From: Carposina sasakii
Lineage: Eukaryota; Arthropoda; Insecta; Lepidoptera; Carposinidae
Length of the DNA: 64,000 nt
Reading direction: 5' to 3'
Assembly: GCA_014607495.2 (NCBI GenBank)
Contig: CP053156.1
Span: 6,820,001 to 6,884,000, forward strand
Shown here one piece after another: positions 49,061 to 62,385 of this stretch. Each line of letters opens with the position of its first letter. Positions within the stretch are counted from its first letter, which is position 1. The translations under genes were made by a program, and so were the position numbers. The notes beneath the pieces are model-generated. The model made no database searches, was not told the DNA's origin, and saw only the letters and a program-made list of their open reading frames with translations.

Positions 49061-50061
49061 CAGGATGTAACACAATCGGTCGGCATGTTTGTATGCAAAA
49101 TGCTATATAAATAGCCCACTAAAGGTGGGTTCCTAGATATTGCGGACCGACCTATACAGAATGTGGTTAAATTTGGGATAGGGTGAATTGCCACGTCTTT
49201 ATCCACGAAGGGTTCAGACGTAGATGTCTGTATACATGAAATGTCGAAATGTAAGTTATATGTCCAAAAAAATGCTGGGAATTTTTTTTTTTTTAGAAAA
49301 AAATTTTAAATTTGCCTTGTATCCCTGTGACGCTTATTAATATTTATATGTGTTAAACGCTATATAAATTTCGCCCGATCAAGTAGTTTAAAAAAATCAA
49401 AAAAAATTTCGTTTCCCAGCATAGACAGAAGGGTGGCATTAATATTTTTCATGGTTAGGTTCATTTAGTTAACTCTAAACCTGTCTTTCCCAAAGTGGGC
49501 GATACGCCCCCTCGTAGGTGAAATTTTTAAGGTGGAATAAAAATGGGGGGCGTCTATTTTCAATGTGGGCGTTAACCGAAATTAGTTTGCAAACCTCTAC
49601 TCTAAATGCAGAAAAAGGAGCGCTGGTACAGTGCACTCCCAACCACGCAGTCAATATGCCTACGCGTTCGTCTTACTCAACGCTCGCGCTCCAATGAAAC
49701 GAAAGTTGGTACGATTCCTAATATTTTGGAAACCAGGCCGGCGCGTGACACTTGAAAAATTAGCCCAGGTATGCTTCCATGGAGAAAAATGATCGTGATG
49801 ATGAGGAGATTCCGTAGTTTTCGGGAACGTTGACGACCAAAAATCATCCTGTATAATTTGTAAGATGAAATAAAATTTAATTTATTTTTCTAGATGTCAT
49901 GGATATTTGGACAATTATGTCTACACATATTGAGTACTCAGTTATACTTATAAATGTTTGTATAAACTAGCCAAAAATTGATTTTGAGTCGCATATATGG
50001 ACATGATCTCTATAGTGCGCCATTTCGCTTAACATACCTACGACCCCTTCTATTACACCCT
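49061..50061. mobile_element. MITE family B interrupted by a MITE family A
   Basis: Outer ends CAGGATGTAACACAATCGGT and CTTCTATTACACCCTG with AATAGCCCACTA on the left. The inner MITE A runs about 49181-49851 (GGGTGAATTGCCACGTC to GACGACCAAAAATCATCCTG) and is itself enlarged by about 250 bp of unrelated sequence near 49440-49720. Confidence 0.6.
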
Positions 50062-51190
50062 GTATATGTGTATGTCTTTCTGTAGACTATTTCCTTTACT
50101 TTAATCCAGCAGTTTGCGTCAACACCTCGAATAAACATCACTATCGACTTATCTCTAGTTAGCAAGACGCTACAACGCGTCATAAAGGACTTAGTTCAAG
50201 GGATGAAGGGTGGGGGTGGGGCAGGGGGCGCAAATGTTAAAGATTATTGTTTGGAGTTAGCGACACTGCTGAGGTATAATTTAATTCTAACACGCCCCAC
50301 CTATGGGCTTGAAAGGATGTGAAATTATCGATAGGAATATCGATGATCTAATTGTAATATCAGGTTTATATGATTCTGCCAGGGTGGACAGAGTTAGTCA
50401 AGAAGCGAGACCTGTGAAACCAAAAGGGTAAGGCCCAGCAGTGGGACACCATGATCGATACATTAAAAAAAATTGTAACATAACATATTTTATTTCCACG
50501 AGTCATTACTTACAATACTGGCTAGACTTTTCAACTAGGTACGTACATCCATTACGTTATTGTATTGATATATTAACTAAAATGGTATCAAGTATGCAAT
50601 ATAGCGAGTTGAGAAAATATTATTGTGAAAAATAAGATTTCTTGAAATAATATATATTATTATTATTATCATATAGAACACAAAACACATGTAGAAAATT
50701 TTCTTAAGAATTTTATCGATATATCTTAGCCGGCCCCATCCCTACAAGGTAGTGTTTATTAATCCTATACGTTAAGATTTTAATTGCGGGCATCAAGTGG
50801 CTTTGTGTATGAACGAGTGTGGATTCACAATTACATAGAGATAAAGAATGTTAGAGAAAGACTAACTAAATAAATATAACAATAAACGTCATATTGTAAA
50901 AAAGTGTAATTTTGTGAGGAAAAGTCTAGATTAAGGTTAATATTTTTAATAGTGAATTCTCATATTAATAGGAGTATGCTTTATGATGTAAGTTTTAAAA
51001 GGTGGGCATTTTCGTGTCTTTGTTCGTGGAGCAACCTGAAAATAAATAAATAAAATTAAAAATATGTACTTTGCAATGCAATAAATGTTTTATTGCGGTA
51101 AGTACATATTTTTCTGTTATAATGTAAAAGTTTGCTGTTTCTTTTGACTATTTATGGTGTAATAGCGGAAAAACGTTTCAGTATCTTTAG
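50062..51190. other. no recognisable feature
   Basis: A G-rich patch GGGTGGGGGTGGGGCAGGGGG at about 50209-50229 stands out; otherwise AT-rich unique DNA. Confidence 0.4.
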
Positions 51191-51194
51191 ATAG

Positions 51195-51300
51195 ATATAT
51201 AGGAAATTCTTTATTGCACTATAAAGTTATACAAAGGCGAACTTAATGCTACATAGCGTTCTCTTCCAGTTAACCAGTACTAGTGGAGAACAGTTTGAAG
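51195..51300 (-). repeat. 3' tail of a LINE, minus orientation
   Basis: TTCTTTATTGCACTATAAAG, TACAAAGGCGAAC and TCTTCCAGTTAACCAG are a diverged version of the 3' untranslated region seen in the LINE at 43674-44739. Confidence 0.5.
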
Positions 51301-51337
51301 GTAGTGCCCAAATATATATAAAATGAAAAATTATACA

Positions 51338-51550
51338 AAAAAAATTTTTTTTTTTTTTAAAATAATGAGTGTTTATGTAGTTTTTTTATAGACATATAAT
51401 TATTTTTCTGAAAAAATCCTGCTACGGGTCTAGCATTTATGGAAAAACGCAGTTTACTCAACTTTGGAACCTATTGGAAACGATTCCCAGGTATTAAGAA
51501 AAATGATCGTGATATAGGAGATTCCGTAGTTTTCGGGATACGACCAAAAA
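51338..51550 (+). mobile_element. MITE family A remnant with many small deletions
   Basis: Retains ACATATAATTATTTTTCTGA, GAAAAACGCAGT, AACTTTGGAACC, AAAATGATCGTGAT and GATTCCGTAGTTTTCGGG in the right order, but each gap between them is shorter than in the full copies. Confidence 0.65.
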
Positions 51551-52467
51551 TACAACATTTTTAATAATGAATTCCTTTGCACGGGAACGGTTTATATAAT
51601 TTTTTATATATTAATATACAACGCCTTTTTTATATAAATGGATTACTTACAACAGGAAATATACTTATAATATTATTATATAATCACGCCTTATCCCTTA
51701 GCAGAGCACTAAGGGCCGATTTACTTCTGATTTTTACAAAGTGATAGGTGGTCAAATCGCCTACAAACACCAAGACCTTTTGTCCCTCTACTGGCTTGTA
51801 TTTCCTTATAATATTATTATCACTTATAGCAAATGACTAAAAACAAACTTAATACAAATATTTCCACAACTCTGAACTTATTAACCTCTATGTAACATAA
51901 TGTATGGGGGTGTAATGAGGGGTTGTTTTGTTTTATCCGCGGTGGATGAGGTGAAGTATTTTGTTTAGGTAACATCTCCCTTGCTTCTTCGCTTTGTGAT
52001 CTTTATCTCGCAAATACTTGAGGGACTGCGACGAGGTGAGAGGCTTTGTTTGGTTACGTGTATCTTACACAGTAAACCTAACCTTACCTAGTAAATTACT
52101 TTGAGGTAGTTTTCATAGAGTATATACGTTTATGGCAGTAGCGTTGTAGCGTGCTCTGGGAGAGGCCTACGTCCAGCAGTGGACTACAATAGGCTGAAGA
52201 CATACATGCATACAATCACGCCTGTATCCCTTACGGGGTAGGCAGAGCACCAAGGGCCGATAGAACCACATGGTGCCACTTCTGACCAATTTTGAGGGCA
52301 TAGTTGAGATGTACAAGATAGGCTGAAGACGATATACGTTTATAGTATATTAAGATATGCAACCTTATGGATAGATGAATTGCTACAGCAACTTGAAGGT
52401 GCTACATGAACGAGTTGAGAAGCCACTGCCTATCTCTTTATTGATGCTGTGTAATCCTACCTTCTAT

Positions 52468-52678
52468 TCCGTCCGGACTCCATCCGCGTGGACTGTAGAA
52501 AAAACAAAATGTCGAAAAAATCCGAGATAATGAATTGTAGCCTATGTTTTATTCTGATATGTAAGCTATGTTATAGTGAAGTTTTATCAAAATTTATTCA
52601 GTAGTTTTTGCGTGAAAGAGCAACAAACATATTAACATACATCCTCACATATTTTCACGTTTATAATATTAGTAGGAT
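52468..52678 (-). mobile_element. Helitron-like element, minus orientation, decayed
   Basis: GGACTCCATCCGCGTGGACT and AAAACAAAATGTC at one end, TTCACGTTTATAATATTAGT at the other, same subfamily as 13097-13313. Confidence 0.6.
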
Positions 52679-52679
52679 A

Positions 52680-53900
52680 CACTTGAAAAACATAACCTCC
52701 TTTCTGGCGCAGTTGATTGCGAACTCAGATTTTTTTTCAAAAATATACGGCATAGTTATTTAAAACAAAGAAAATTAGGCGAAGCGATACTTATCCGGGA
52801 ATGGTGAGATTTCAATGGAGATACCATCAAGTGGCTCGTTAAAAAGTTACTGTCATTCGCACGGGAGTTACAATGGAGGTGAGGAGATACAGGGTGACCA
52901 CAATATTATCATCACAATTATTTGAAAAAGGACTAAATTAATGTGGTATGCTCTTTGTATAGTGACATAAGTCAAGTCTTTTATAGTACCACTATACGAC
53001 GCAAAAAGGTATTATAAAACTATGTAATAGATTATTGTAGACGATAGTCGATCTGATGAGTAAATAAACCGTTAAGAGGTAACAAACAAACAAAATTACT
53101 TTCGCATTTAGATTGACGGTTTACAAACATTAACATTTAAATGCAAAATCTTCTCCTTTTAGAAATATGTCGGTCATTTAAACTTACGACACAACATACG
53201 ATACAAGTATGATCACCAATTTTGTCATGAAAATATCAATATAAAATTATCTGCCGTCTGAAGAATAACCATCACCCTATACATTATCTTAGTTAAGTAA
53301 CTGTTTAACGTTAAGTTGAACCTTTGTTCCCGCGACATCAAACGCGGCGGAAGCGTCGCGTCGAGTCGGTAACGAGTCACGCGTACTCCTGAGATCACCA
53401 CAATGAGTAACAGGAGTTACGGCTGAGTTTTGACAGTTTTCAGAACTCCTATAAAGGCTGTATAGAGGTGTAATTTAGGTATCAATTTCATTTTTGAAGC
53501 AGTCATATAAGCATAGAGTAATGATAAGTATTATCTTTAACAGTCCTATTACATAACCGCAGGCTTATTTACTACGAGTAACTTGCGATTGGTGGGCAAC
53601 CGGTCGCTAAACGTCAAAAGAAGACTACGCGCCTGATTCAATGAACCCTATTTTGTAATTTATGAGTGTGGGGCAGACTTTTTATCTAGCTAGTAGTAGA
53701 TAATACCAAATGTCATGTTTGACAGCGATTATCTAGCGATTGCGACCGGTTGCGTGTTAGATAATCAGCCTGCCGTGCCCATAGGTAGACACTGTTTAAA
53801 ATGACATTAGACAACAAAATGAATGGAATATCTGTCAAATTTGGACAATGTTTAGGTAAAAGAATGTTTATATTGTCTTTATAATAATATGGTATATAAA
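52680..53900. other. no gene; one CpG-rich patch
   Basis: 53335-53400 (CGCGACATCAAACGCGGCGG, AGCGTCGCGTCGAGTCGG) is a compact CpG-rich patch. No coding signal. Confidence 0.4.
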
Positions 53901-55839
53901 ACTCTCCGAACTGATCCGGGGCTTCCTAGAATACATCAAACTGCATCTTCATCCGTGCATCGTAAGAGTCGACTAAAGAACCCAGGGGCAAACTTTATTG
54001 ATGCTTTATATATTAATTTATTTCACAGCAAAATCTTGTTAAAATCGGATTACCTTAAATACCAAAACAAAGAAATCCCGAACAAAAATCAAACACGGTG
54101 CACAAAAAGCTCCGTAATAAAGCATGGCATCATAAATCGTACCCATCGAGCACCTACTTCATTCGTCATCTCTTTATCAGCAAAAAAGGCAATACCTTTG
54201 GAAAAATGAGGGGGCCACGCCCCCCCCCCTACCTAAAACAACTATTTATCGGTGGGCACACCATAAATCTCAAGCTATTTATTTTTTATCTGTGGATCTG
54301 GAAGGTGAGCGAGGGGTGAGGTGAAAACGCTTCAGGGGCCTATAAATGAGAAAAAACGATAACATATAATGGTGTTTTTGATGGATTTTCTATGTTATTC
54401 ATATGTAACTATTCTTTTAAAAATACATGTATAATTTTTAATATACTCATACTTACTTAATATAATCATACTTTTCCATTCCTCTCTAAAGTACACCAGT
54501 CTGGTCCAAGCCTTGGCCTTTCCGGCCATCTCAATTTCATCCTTTTATGACGATCGAGCCTTGTGGCGTGCCCTGGGAGATGTCCAGGTTGCAGTGGACT
54601 GCAACAAGCTGATGTGATGAATACCTTTTATGTTGCCTACCCCTATTTCTTTTAAGCATAAGCAACTTTAAACAATTCAAAACCTAAAGCATGTAGTGGA
54701 TTAAAGTCATAATTTATAGCTATAGAAGAAAGCATGAAACTTGCTAATAGCAAAGAAAAAGGCTAAGCTGGCTACCTCAAATTTGAAACACAATACCTGT
54801 AGCTACTTTATCCTACTTCAATTGTCTTTAACCTTCCTTCCTCTACAATATTATATCACTAGGCCTATAAACACCTATTCATATGTAATAATATTAATAT
54901 AGGAGCCACCGGCATGGATAAGAAGGATATAGTGTTTCGGAGTTGATATTTCTAACCAAGACACTATCACGAATTACATTGCCAAATGAATCAATAAATA
55001 CTGGATACTTTTAACACGATGCCCAACCACTTTTTGGGATAGTGCGCGTAAGTGCTATGAACTTATTTTTACACTCGTAGTATGTAACTTGACAACTATA
55101 AATAACATCGGCTAAAGGCTAAGTAACTAAATAAAAAGGCAAATAAGTGCCTGTTTACGTTACAATCTAAGTTAAGTACCTACAGCTGTAGCAAAATCAT
55201 GTAGGTGCTCGTAAATAACTCTAAAATCTTACATGGCCATAATCGCAATTGTCTAAAATATTTAGAAATCTACTCATTTTCATGGCTTTTAACGTAAGCG
55301 TTTAATTTCTCTTTGTCAACTCCACTATGCTCCATGACTCGTCGATGTAGTAAATACGTCGCACACTACTAGACTTTTTGTCAACTCCACTATGCTGTCT
55401 GACACTACTGTCTAATGACTGGTGTTTATGGCCACCAACTGTTGGTAATGACACCGTTCTAGGTGTGTAGGTAGCGGTGGCCATAGCTGTCTGATATATG
55501 TGGCCTATTAGGTAAGTGGCAGCAATAAGATATGGCATATGGTGGTATGGCATTTGGGTATTGAGCTAAGCACAATTCGACAATTGTTTGAGTAATATAC
55601 GAATGAAAACTTCGAGGTGTGAGTCAATTTAATGATTCTGTACTTGTTAAGTGGAGTTGTCGGGGATATTATCCATATTGTTTATAGAAAACCTATCCAT
55701 AAAAATTTAGTCCCGAAATCATATATTGCTACTCTAGCCTGCTTCCGACCGGTCGTTCGGAGTGGAGGTTGTTGGGTGAGGCCTATGTCCGACAGTGGAC
55801 TTCCAAGGGCTGTAAACGATGATGATGATATTATATAGC

Positions 55840-58300
55840 CAAATTTACACACAATATTAAATAAATTGTAGACATCTTGTCTATCTACAACATGCACACA
55901 TCATAAAATCCGATATCCGAAACACTTAAACTTAGACAAAGCTCACCTGTAAGGTAACACACAATCTCTAAAAGCAGATGTCGCGAACATACTCTTCTCC
56001 TAACTCACGAAAATACCCCTAAAACATACCTTATGCCAACACAACTAAACATATTCCCTACTCTGTGTCAAGAACTGCAGTTCCAAATAACTTTTGACCG
56101 ATTTTGCAAGCTTTATGGTGTTGGGTTAAGATGGAAAATGGGTTAGTTTGTGTGCCAACTTATATAATATAATAATAGTATTCAGTTCCCTATTTTGCTT
56201 GGCACAAACTTCGCAACCTGACTCCTGAGGTTGCACAATTAAAAGTTGCAGCGGGTAGGTTGGTGAGGATATGGCCTTAGATGAAAACATAATGATATGG
56301 CTTTCCGATTTAACACTTTTTTACATGCTTATATTTTAAATAAATAATAATTAAATTAAAAAATACTATTTTATTTGTATCAATCATTATTATTTTATAT
56401 TACGCCTTAGACGTTGGGTAGAAAAAAGAGAAAAAGTAAAAAATGTTAGTATTTTTTTATTATGCCGTTATAATTGGTGAATGTATAAAAATAACCAAAA
56501 CTTGCAAATAGATATTAACATACTCGTAGACTTGTAAAAGCCGCCTTCCCTCTCGCCTACCCCGCAGATTTGCGACGAGCAGCCGACAAGAACTTATATT
56601 TAGCGCTAAGAAGTTCAAACGCTAGTCGCTAATGCGCGGCTTAATTGTACTGATAAATCGCGTAGTGTGTTTACACCTTTATTTTTAGTAGCTTAAGGTA
56701 ATAAAATGTTAGTGTCATAAGCCCTACAGGATGTTACAAAAGGGTATGTTAAGCGTTATGTTATCAAAATAGCTCACTATAGAGAATATATGCATAAAAT
56801 TTCGAAGTTATTCTTTACCCTCATGTCATCATCTTTTTTTTTCACTAGATTAGATTAGCTGCATTAATGTCGTAAATATCGACTAAGGAACTTGGGTCTT
56901 CTTCAGGCGATAAGCTAGTAGCTTTGTTATTGATCATTTTCATCTATACCCGTGGTCATGGAAAACGTGGCTGAGGGATCTCGTTATTAGTTCTTCGGTT
57001 CGCTAGGGTGTATATATATGTATCTATTTACATTTTAAAAAGCGGTTCGTTTAAAAATCCTATACTAATATAAGTGCGAACCAAAAAGTTGTGCTCAATA
57101 AATCGTGTGCGGCTATAAAACATGCGTGTACATTTTATTATACCAGTACTTTAAAGCACAGGCGCCGGCGTGATGTACGAGCGGAGCTGCCGTCATTTAC
57201 TAGTGCAGATTTATGTGATGTTTAGCTAACTATCATTAATAATTATTATAATTTCACTCTCAGGTAAATTAACGTAATTTCTTGTGACTATGTTTGTCTG
57301 CAGTTGATTTTAATGACCTGACAGATCAATGTATTTTTAATTAAATCTGGCAGTCATATAGAGGTGTATATTTGAAAAATAATATTTTCACACAATTTTT
57401 TAAATTATTCCTGTATGTACTACGCAGTTTTAAGAAAAGAAAAGTGTAACCCAACTGACGTAAAGAAACATAACGTCGGTCTAATTACCAAAACGCGCAA
57501 CTCCAAAAAAAAAAAATTCAAAGTTTTAAGTAATATTCTAACAGGAAAGTAACACGATACTACGGCATTAAAAGTAAAATTTCGTTTTTTTTTTATGGAG
57601 TTACGCATTTTGATCGTTGGGCCGACGATAACGTATCACATAGAAAAACCTAGAAAATATGCCAATTACATTATTTTACTCTATACAAGTGACCTAAAAA
57701 CATAGTAATTTTAATGGGATAGTTAGACATTTTTCTTTGTGGTTTCTGAATCGCTTTCATCTTGATATCATAATTAGTGCTAGAAGGACACGATACTGGA
57801 CGCGACAGATATATAGGCGGCGGTTATTCTGAGACCGAGATTGTAACGAGAATATTCGTTAATATAGAGACGTAGGTCACAAAGGTGAAAGGAAAGATTA
57901 TACATAATAAGTTCCCAATTTTCGAAACGCCTGGAAAACTTGATATAAAAATAAACCATTCAATGTTTTCATTTATCTACTATTTAATACTGTTTTCTCA
58001 TTCAAATAAAAACGTCTGTAAACGATGATTTTTTTTAAATTTATGCTTCATTGACGTGAAAGTGTTACAATATTCATAGCTCAAATAAGGTAATTCAATA
58101 TTAATTTATAGGTACTTATAAACCACATGCCTAAATGTTGATGCCGAAAACTGTATTTTATCGTTACTCAGAATAACCACAATCTCAACACGTAAAACAT
58201 AATGATGTGTCTGGTATTTAAAGTGTACATTATTTACGTTCTATGTTTCCGTGAAAAAGTAATTCTTCACTTCCTTTTATAACAGAAGCAAAGTTTTTTA
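55840..58300. other. unassigned DNA with fragments of families B and C
   Basis: Apart from repeat pieces at 56726-56810 and 56844-57000 no feature is recognised. 56545-56660 is GC-richer. Confidence 0.4.
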
Positions 58301-58304
58301 TTCT

Positions 58305-58610
58305 TATTCTTTATTGTACAGAGTAAAGTATTCACAAATAAAGTTTATGACAAGGAAGATGTACAAAGGCGTGCTTATCTCTTAGAGAGATTTCTTCCAG
58401 CAAACCAGTCATGAAAGAGAAATATAAGAGGAAGGCACACAAACAGAACAATAAAAAAAAATCATGATTGAAGTATGGAATCATTAGTGTCTCGTTTTTT
58501 CATAAATTGTTCCTTAGAGATGTTTCGAAGGACATAAATGTTATTAGATTTAAGTTCTACCTTTTGTATATCCATTTATGTCTGTTTATCTCCAAATAAA
58601 TAAATAATAC
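58305..58610 (-). repeat. 3' part of the same LINE family, minus orientation
   Basis: GATGTACAAAGGCGTGCTTA, GAGAGATTTCTTCCAGCAAA and CATGAAAGAGAAATATAAGA mirror the 3' untranslated region at 44620-44720. Only the non-coding tail is left. Confidence 0.65.
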
Positions 58611-58614
58611 ATAC

Positions 58615-58812
58615 AAACATACATACATATAATCACGCCTTTATCCCTTACGGGGTAGGCAGAGCACCAAGGGCCGATAGAACCACATGGTGCCACTTCT
58701 GACCAATTTTGAGGGTATAGTTGAGATGTACAAGTTCGGTTAGTAGTGACAGGTGGTCAGCCCATCGCCTACAAAACACCAAGACCCTCTTGTCCCTCTA
58801 CTGACTTGTACA
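58615..58812 (+). repeat. family D repeat, near-full copy
   Basis: ATAATCACGCCTTTATCCCT, GGTAGGCAGAGCACCAAGGG, ACCACATGGTGCCACTTCTG, GTTCGGTTAGTAGTGACAGG, TGGTCAGCCCATCGCCTAC and GTCCCTCTACTGACTTGTAC. The match to the reversed copy at 62195-62385 runs end to end and gives the best view of the family. Confidence 0.8.
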
Positions 58813-59448
58813 ATATGCCCGGGAAGAGAAGCAGCTGTAGTATTATATGTTTTTTTCACTCCCAGAGCAGAATAGAAGAATAAAAAATTTAGACAGATAC
58901 TTACCAAAAATAAGTTTGTAAGTTTAGAAGAAAAATAGATCTAATTCTGAAACTTGTCTGCGAATGGACAATTTTTATTTAAAAGTGTCACCTCAGTCCA
59001 AAGAAGCATAACTATACCTCGACCTAACTAAAGCGTCGCACACACGGGGGCTAATAGCCCACTGAGTGGTTTCGCGTGTACCCACCTTAACCCCCTATAC
59101 CTAATCCTACTTTTAGTTTTTTACGTTACTTCGACACTGTATTGCTCTCTTACTTAGAGTTCTGAGGTTAATGCGGGGTGTGATTGGTTTATGGGATGGA
59201 GTTTTTAGAAGAAACTTTAGTTAAAATTGCACCTGTGACTTCAGTGATAGTCGTCTTCGATTATTGTTTTGCAATTCAATACTGGTTTTATTAGTAGTAA
59301 CATTTAAACTTTAAATAATTGTGATGGGCATCTCTTAAGATTTAGAGTTTTTTTTTTGTTTGTTTGTAGCAAATTGTCTCCGAAACTACTGTACTCTACG
59401 CGGATGGAGGTACGAGCGTTCACTAGTTTTAAATACCTAGGTATATAA

Positions 59449-59532
59449 ATATCGAGGGGTGAAAGGCTATTTGGGATAAGCGCCATTTATATATATGGCG
59501 CTTATCCCAAATAGTCTTTCAGCCCTCGATAT
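59449..59532. repeat. near-perfect 38-bp hairpin
   Basis: The arms meet at GCGCCAT (59480-59486) and ATGGCGC (59495-59501) around an 8-nt loop. The stem pairs outward to 59449/59532 with one mismatch (59459/59522) and one G-T pair (59466/59515). A Helitron-like end fragment (CGTTCACTAG) lies about 25 bp to the left. Confidence 0.8.
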
Positions 59533-59534
59533 AT

Positions 59535-61140
59535 TTGAATATCACCGCAAATATATTACATACCTACGCGTTGTGTTTGTTTTGGTCATCGTTTCTTCTT
59601 CATTTCTGCACTTCAAAACTGTCTCTCGAACCTCATAAGATGTCATACAGACAGCATGATTTCCATAAAACGACATATTTAGTACATAATAACGGGATAA
59701 AATATATTTCCTGACGCCATATTATTGCGAGCCTCTGAAAGGTGTGCATAATTAAGATGATTATCTATAAAAAGCTCAAAGTGAAATAAACGTGTGATTT
59801 CGGAGCTGAAAATAATTTCTGCATTAAATTACGGCAAGTAATTGCCAATATGATTTGGGTTTGGTACTAACACATTGCCACTATTTAATCATGTATCTCA
59901 CTTATCTTAGTAAAACATTTTATTAAAATATGTTGAATTTTGAATAATTTGAATACGTACAAAAGATATCTAGATACACAGTAGTACCTAGCTATATTAT
60001 GTCTCGATCGAAATGACAGATGTTAGCCAGTCTGTGACTTACAGCCATGTTTGGTCCAATAGGAAGCCTTTTATTTCGCGCGTTCGTGAAGTCACGTGAT
60101 CAATTTCATTCGCTATCGGTGGAAGTGTTGCGACAAAGAACGTCGATGACCTACGACGTTACATTGTCCAAGCACCTAGTTTAGATTAAGATATACATTT
60201 ACTGTTAACTTTTAGGGGAGTTTACCGTTACCGTTTTGGACTTAATTTAAGTCTATAAAGCCACAATAACAAATAATTGGATATCGAAATGGAAGTACTT
60301 GGCTATAATATAATTAGACTGTCACAAGCTGGTGTAATATCACCTCATGTATCTAAATGCGATGAATTCGTCGATGTATTTGTAATGCAATTAAGCTTTC
60401 AATGAGACACAGTATAAATAAAATTAAAAAGTATTTAAAAACAGTGAAGTAAGATCTCACGAGGCAACTGCTTTTGGTTTTAAACATTACAGCTAACTCA
60501 TTGGAGAGTTGTGGTCGCAATGCTTTTGGTTAAAATGTAAATTAAACTATATTTATAATTTTCTGTAATCATTAAAATCACATTCTCTTACATATTATTA
60601 GTATTCTTTATTTAGCTAAGTATATAGGTAATACCTTTAAAAAGCTGGATTAATCTAATTGCTTGACTAACTATTTCCTGCAATTTCTAATAAGTTATGT
60701 TTCTGTCATTAATTAACTAATCGTAACTACTTATGTGTTTTTAAAAGTTCCGTGATCTCTGCCTGCCTGTCTTCCAAATTCAAATTTGAAGGTTGAAGCA
60801 CTCTAATCACTACTCTGTGTCAGCATCAGTGATTGAGCATTCGCTCTGATTGCTCGCCGTCGCGAGCTCATTCCTGGTTAATTTCACAATCTCATTGCGG
60901 GCAAATATACTCTATTTTGTCAATATGGCAAATGGCAATACCAAATGTGGACGCGAAATTAGTTGGTAATCCGCTTTTATAGCAATATAAACCAGGAATT
61001 AGTCTGATCAGTGTTAAATAGCAATTGCAATATGCATAAAGAACATACAAGTTTTAACATGGATTATATTGTTTTTGTAACTAAATTACTAAGCATTTAG
61101 CTATTACTCAAGCTTCAGTCATACACGACTATCCAAAAAT
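59535..61140. other. unassigned; possible promoter-like patch
   Basis: 60045-60150 holds TTGGTCCAATAGGAAGC (CCAAT-type) and GTCACGTGATC (E-box) in GC-richer DNA, a promoter-like combination without a recognised transcript. Confidence 0.3.
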
Positions 61141-61141
61141 A

Positions 61142-61461
61142 CAGGGTGTTTATTTGTGGCCACCTTTAACGAAGGGTACGTATTATATACATGAAATAAA
61201 GTAAGTTTATGCAAAAAAAAAGCTGGGAATTTTAAATCGATCGTAAATAAGGCTAGTATGTTGCAGTTTATTTATATATTAATTATTTTTCGCTACATAT
61301 GTGCATTTATAACATAAAAACGCAGTCTATGTTACTCAACTTTGGACCCTAATATTTTGGAAACCAGACACTTCCCAGGTATGCTTCCATGGAGAAAAAT
61401 GATCGTGATGATGAGGAGATTCCGTAGTTTTCGGGAACGTTGACGACCAAAAATCGCCCTG
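61142..61461 (+). mobile_element. MITE family A, copy with internal loss
   Basis: CAGGGTGTTTATTTGTGGCC at the left, GACGACCAAAAATCGCCCTG at the right, TA flanks; the middle is shortened and scrambled while the right half is near consensus. Confidence 0.75.
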
Positions 61462-61659
61462 TATATTTCACACCAAAAGCACAATTCTTTCAAGGGCAAA
61501 AGCATACGATTATAAGGCTTATGGCGGCTTGCATTTATTTAATTTTCGCTACATAACTGTAATAACATAAAAATATAAGTATTCTTGGTGACATTATACC
61601 TACCTATAGAAATACATGATTTTCTAAAGTTTTTGGACTAATAGGCGTATCTTTTGTTC

Positions 61660-61910
61660 AATAGTTACTATTTCGATACATTGCTGAACAACTCAATATG
61701 CAGGCTCAACAGACATAGGCGCTGTCAAAACCGCGGGATCGAACAAAAAACCATTGAAACCTTTTACCGGCGCAATTTTGGGAACACGCGATCGGTTATG
61801 GTCGAATGCATTCGTACAAATAACCGCCTGATTTGATCCAACTTGCAAACTCGTTGGCGCATGTTGGTTAATGAAATGAATCGTTTTCACTTTCCGGTTT
61901 TAAAGACTGC
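61660..61910. other. unidentified GC-richer stretch open on both strands
   Basis: The plus strand gives RHRRCQNRGIEQKTIETFYR and the minus strand KTIHFINQHAPTSLQVGS and AFDHNRSRVPKIAPVKGF, both short. Base composition differs from the very AT-rich flanks. Probably an old inserted fragment; no family recognised. Confidence 0.25.
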
Positions 61911-62194
61911 ATTGTTTTATTGAAAAATAATATAATTTTACTACTGTACATCATAAACAGTATCAAATTATAATCTGACAGACAAACTCTCAAATTTATT
62001 TTGCGAAAATAGAAATAAATTGTCAGCAATTTTGAATAATTCTGAATTTATGTTCTATTAGATAATTTGGACTGTTGTTGTTTTGCAAATAATATAAAAT
62101 ATTTTTATTTTCCTGCAAAATAAACCCACTTATACACTTATTATGACAAAGGTACTCAAATATAGGTAATAAGGTATAAGGGCATACTGTACAA

Positions 62195-62385
62195 GTCAGT
62201 AGAGGGACAAGAGGGTCTTAGTGTTTTGTAGGCGATGGGCTGACCACCTGTCACTACTAACCGAAGTTGTACATCTCAACTATACCCTCAAAATTGGTCA
62301 GAAGTGGCACCATGTGGTCCTATCGGCCCTTGGTGCTCTGCCTACCCCGTAAGGGATAAAGGCGTGATTATATGTATATGTGATA
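62195..62385 (-). repeat. family D repeat, near-full copy, minus orientation
   Basis: Reverse complement of 58615-58812 with very few differences (CAGTAGAGGGACAAGAGGGT through CGTAAGGGATAAAGGCGTGA), which suggests recent spread. Confidence 0.8.

Noticed and set aside
53889..54319. 106- and 73-codon plus-strand ORFs
   Set aside because: They begin in a family C repeat and run through low-complexity DNA with a C-run; no coding support.
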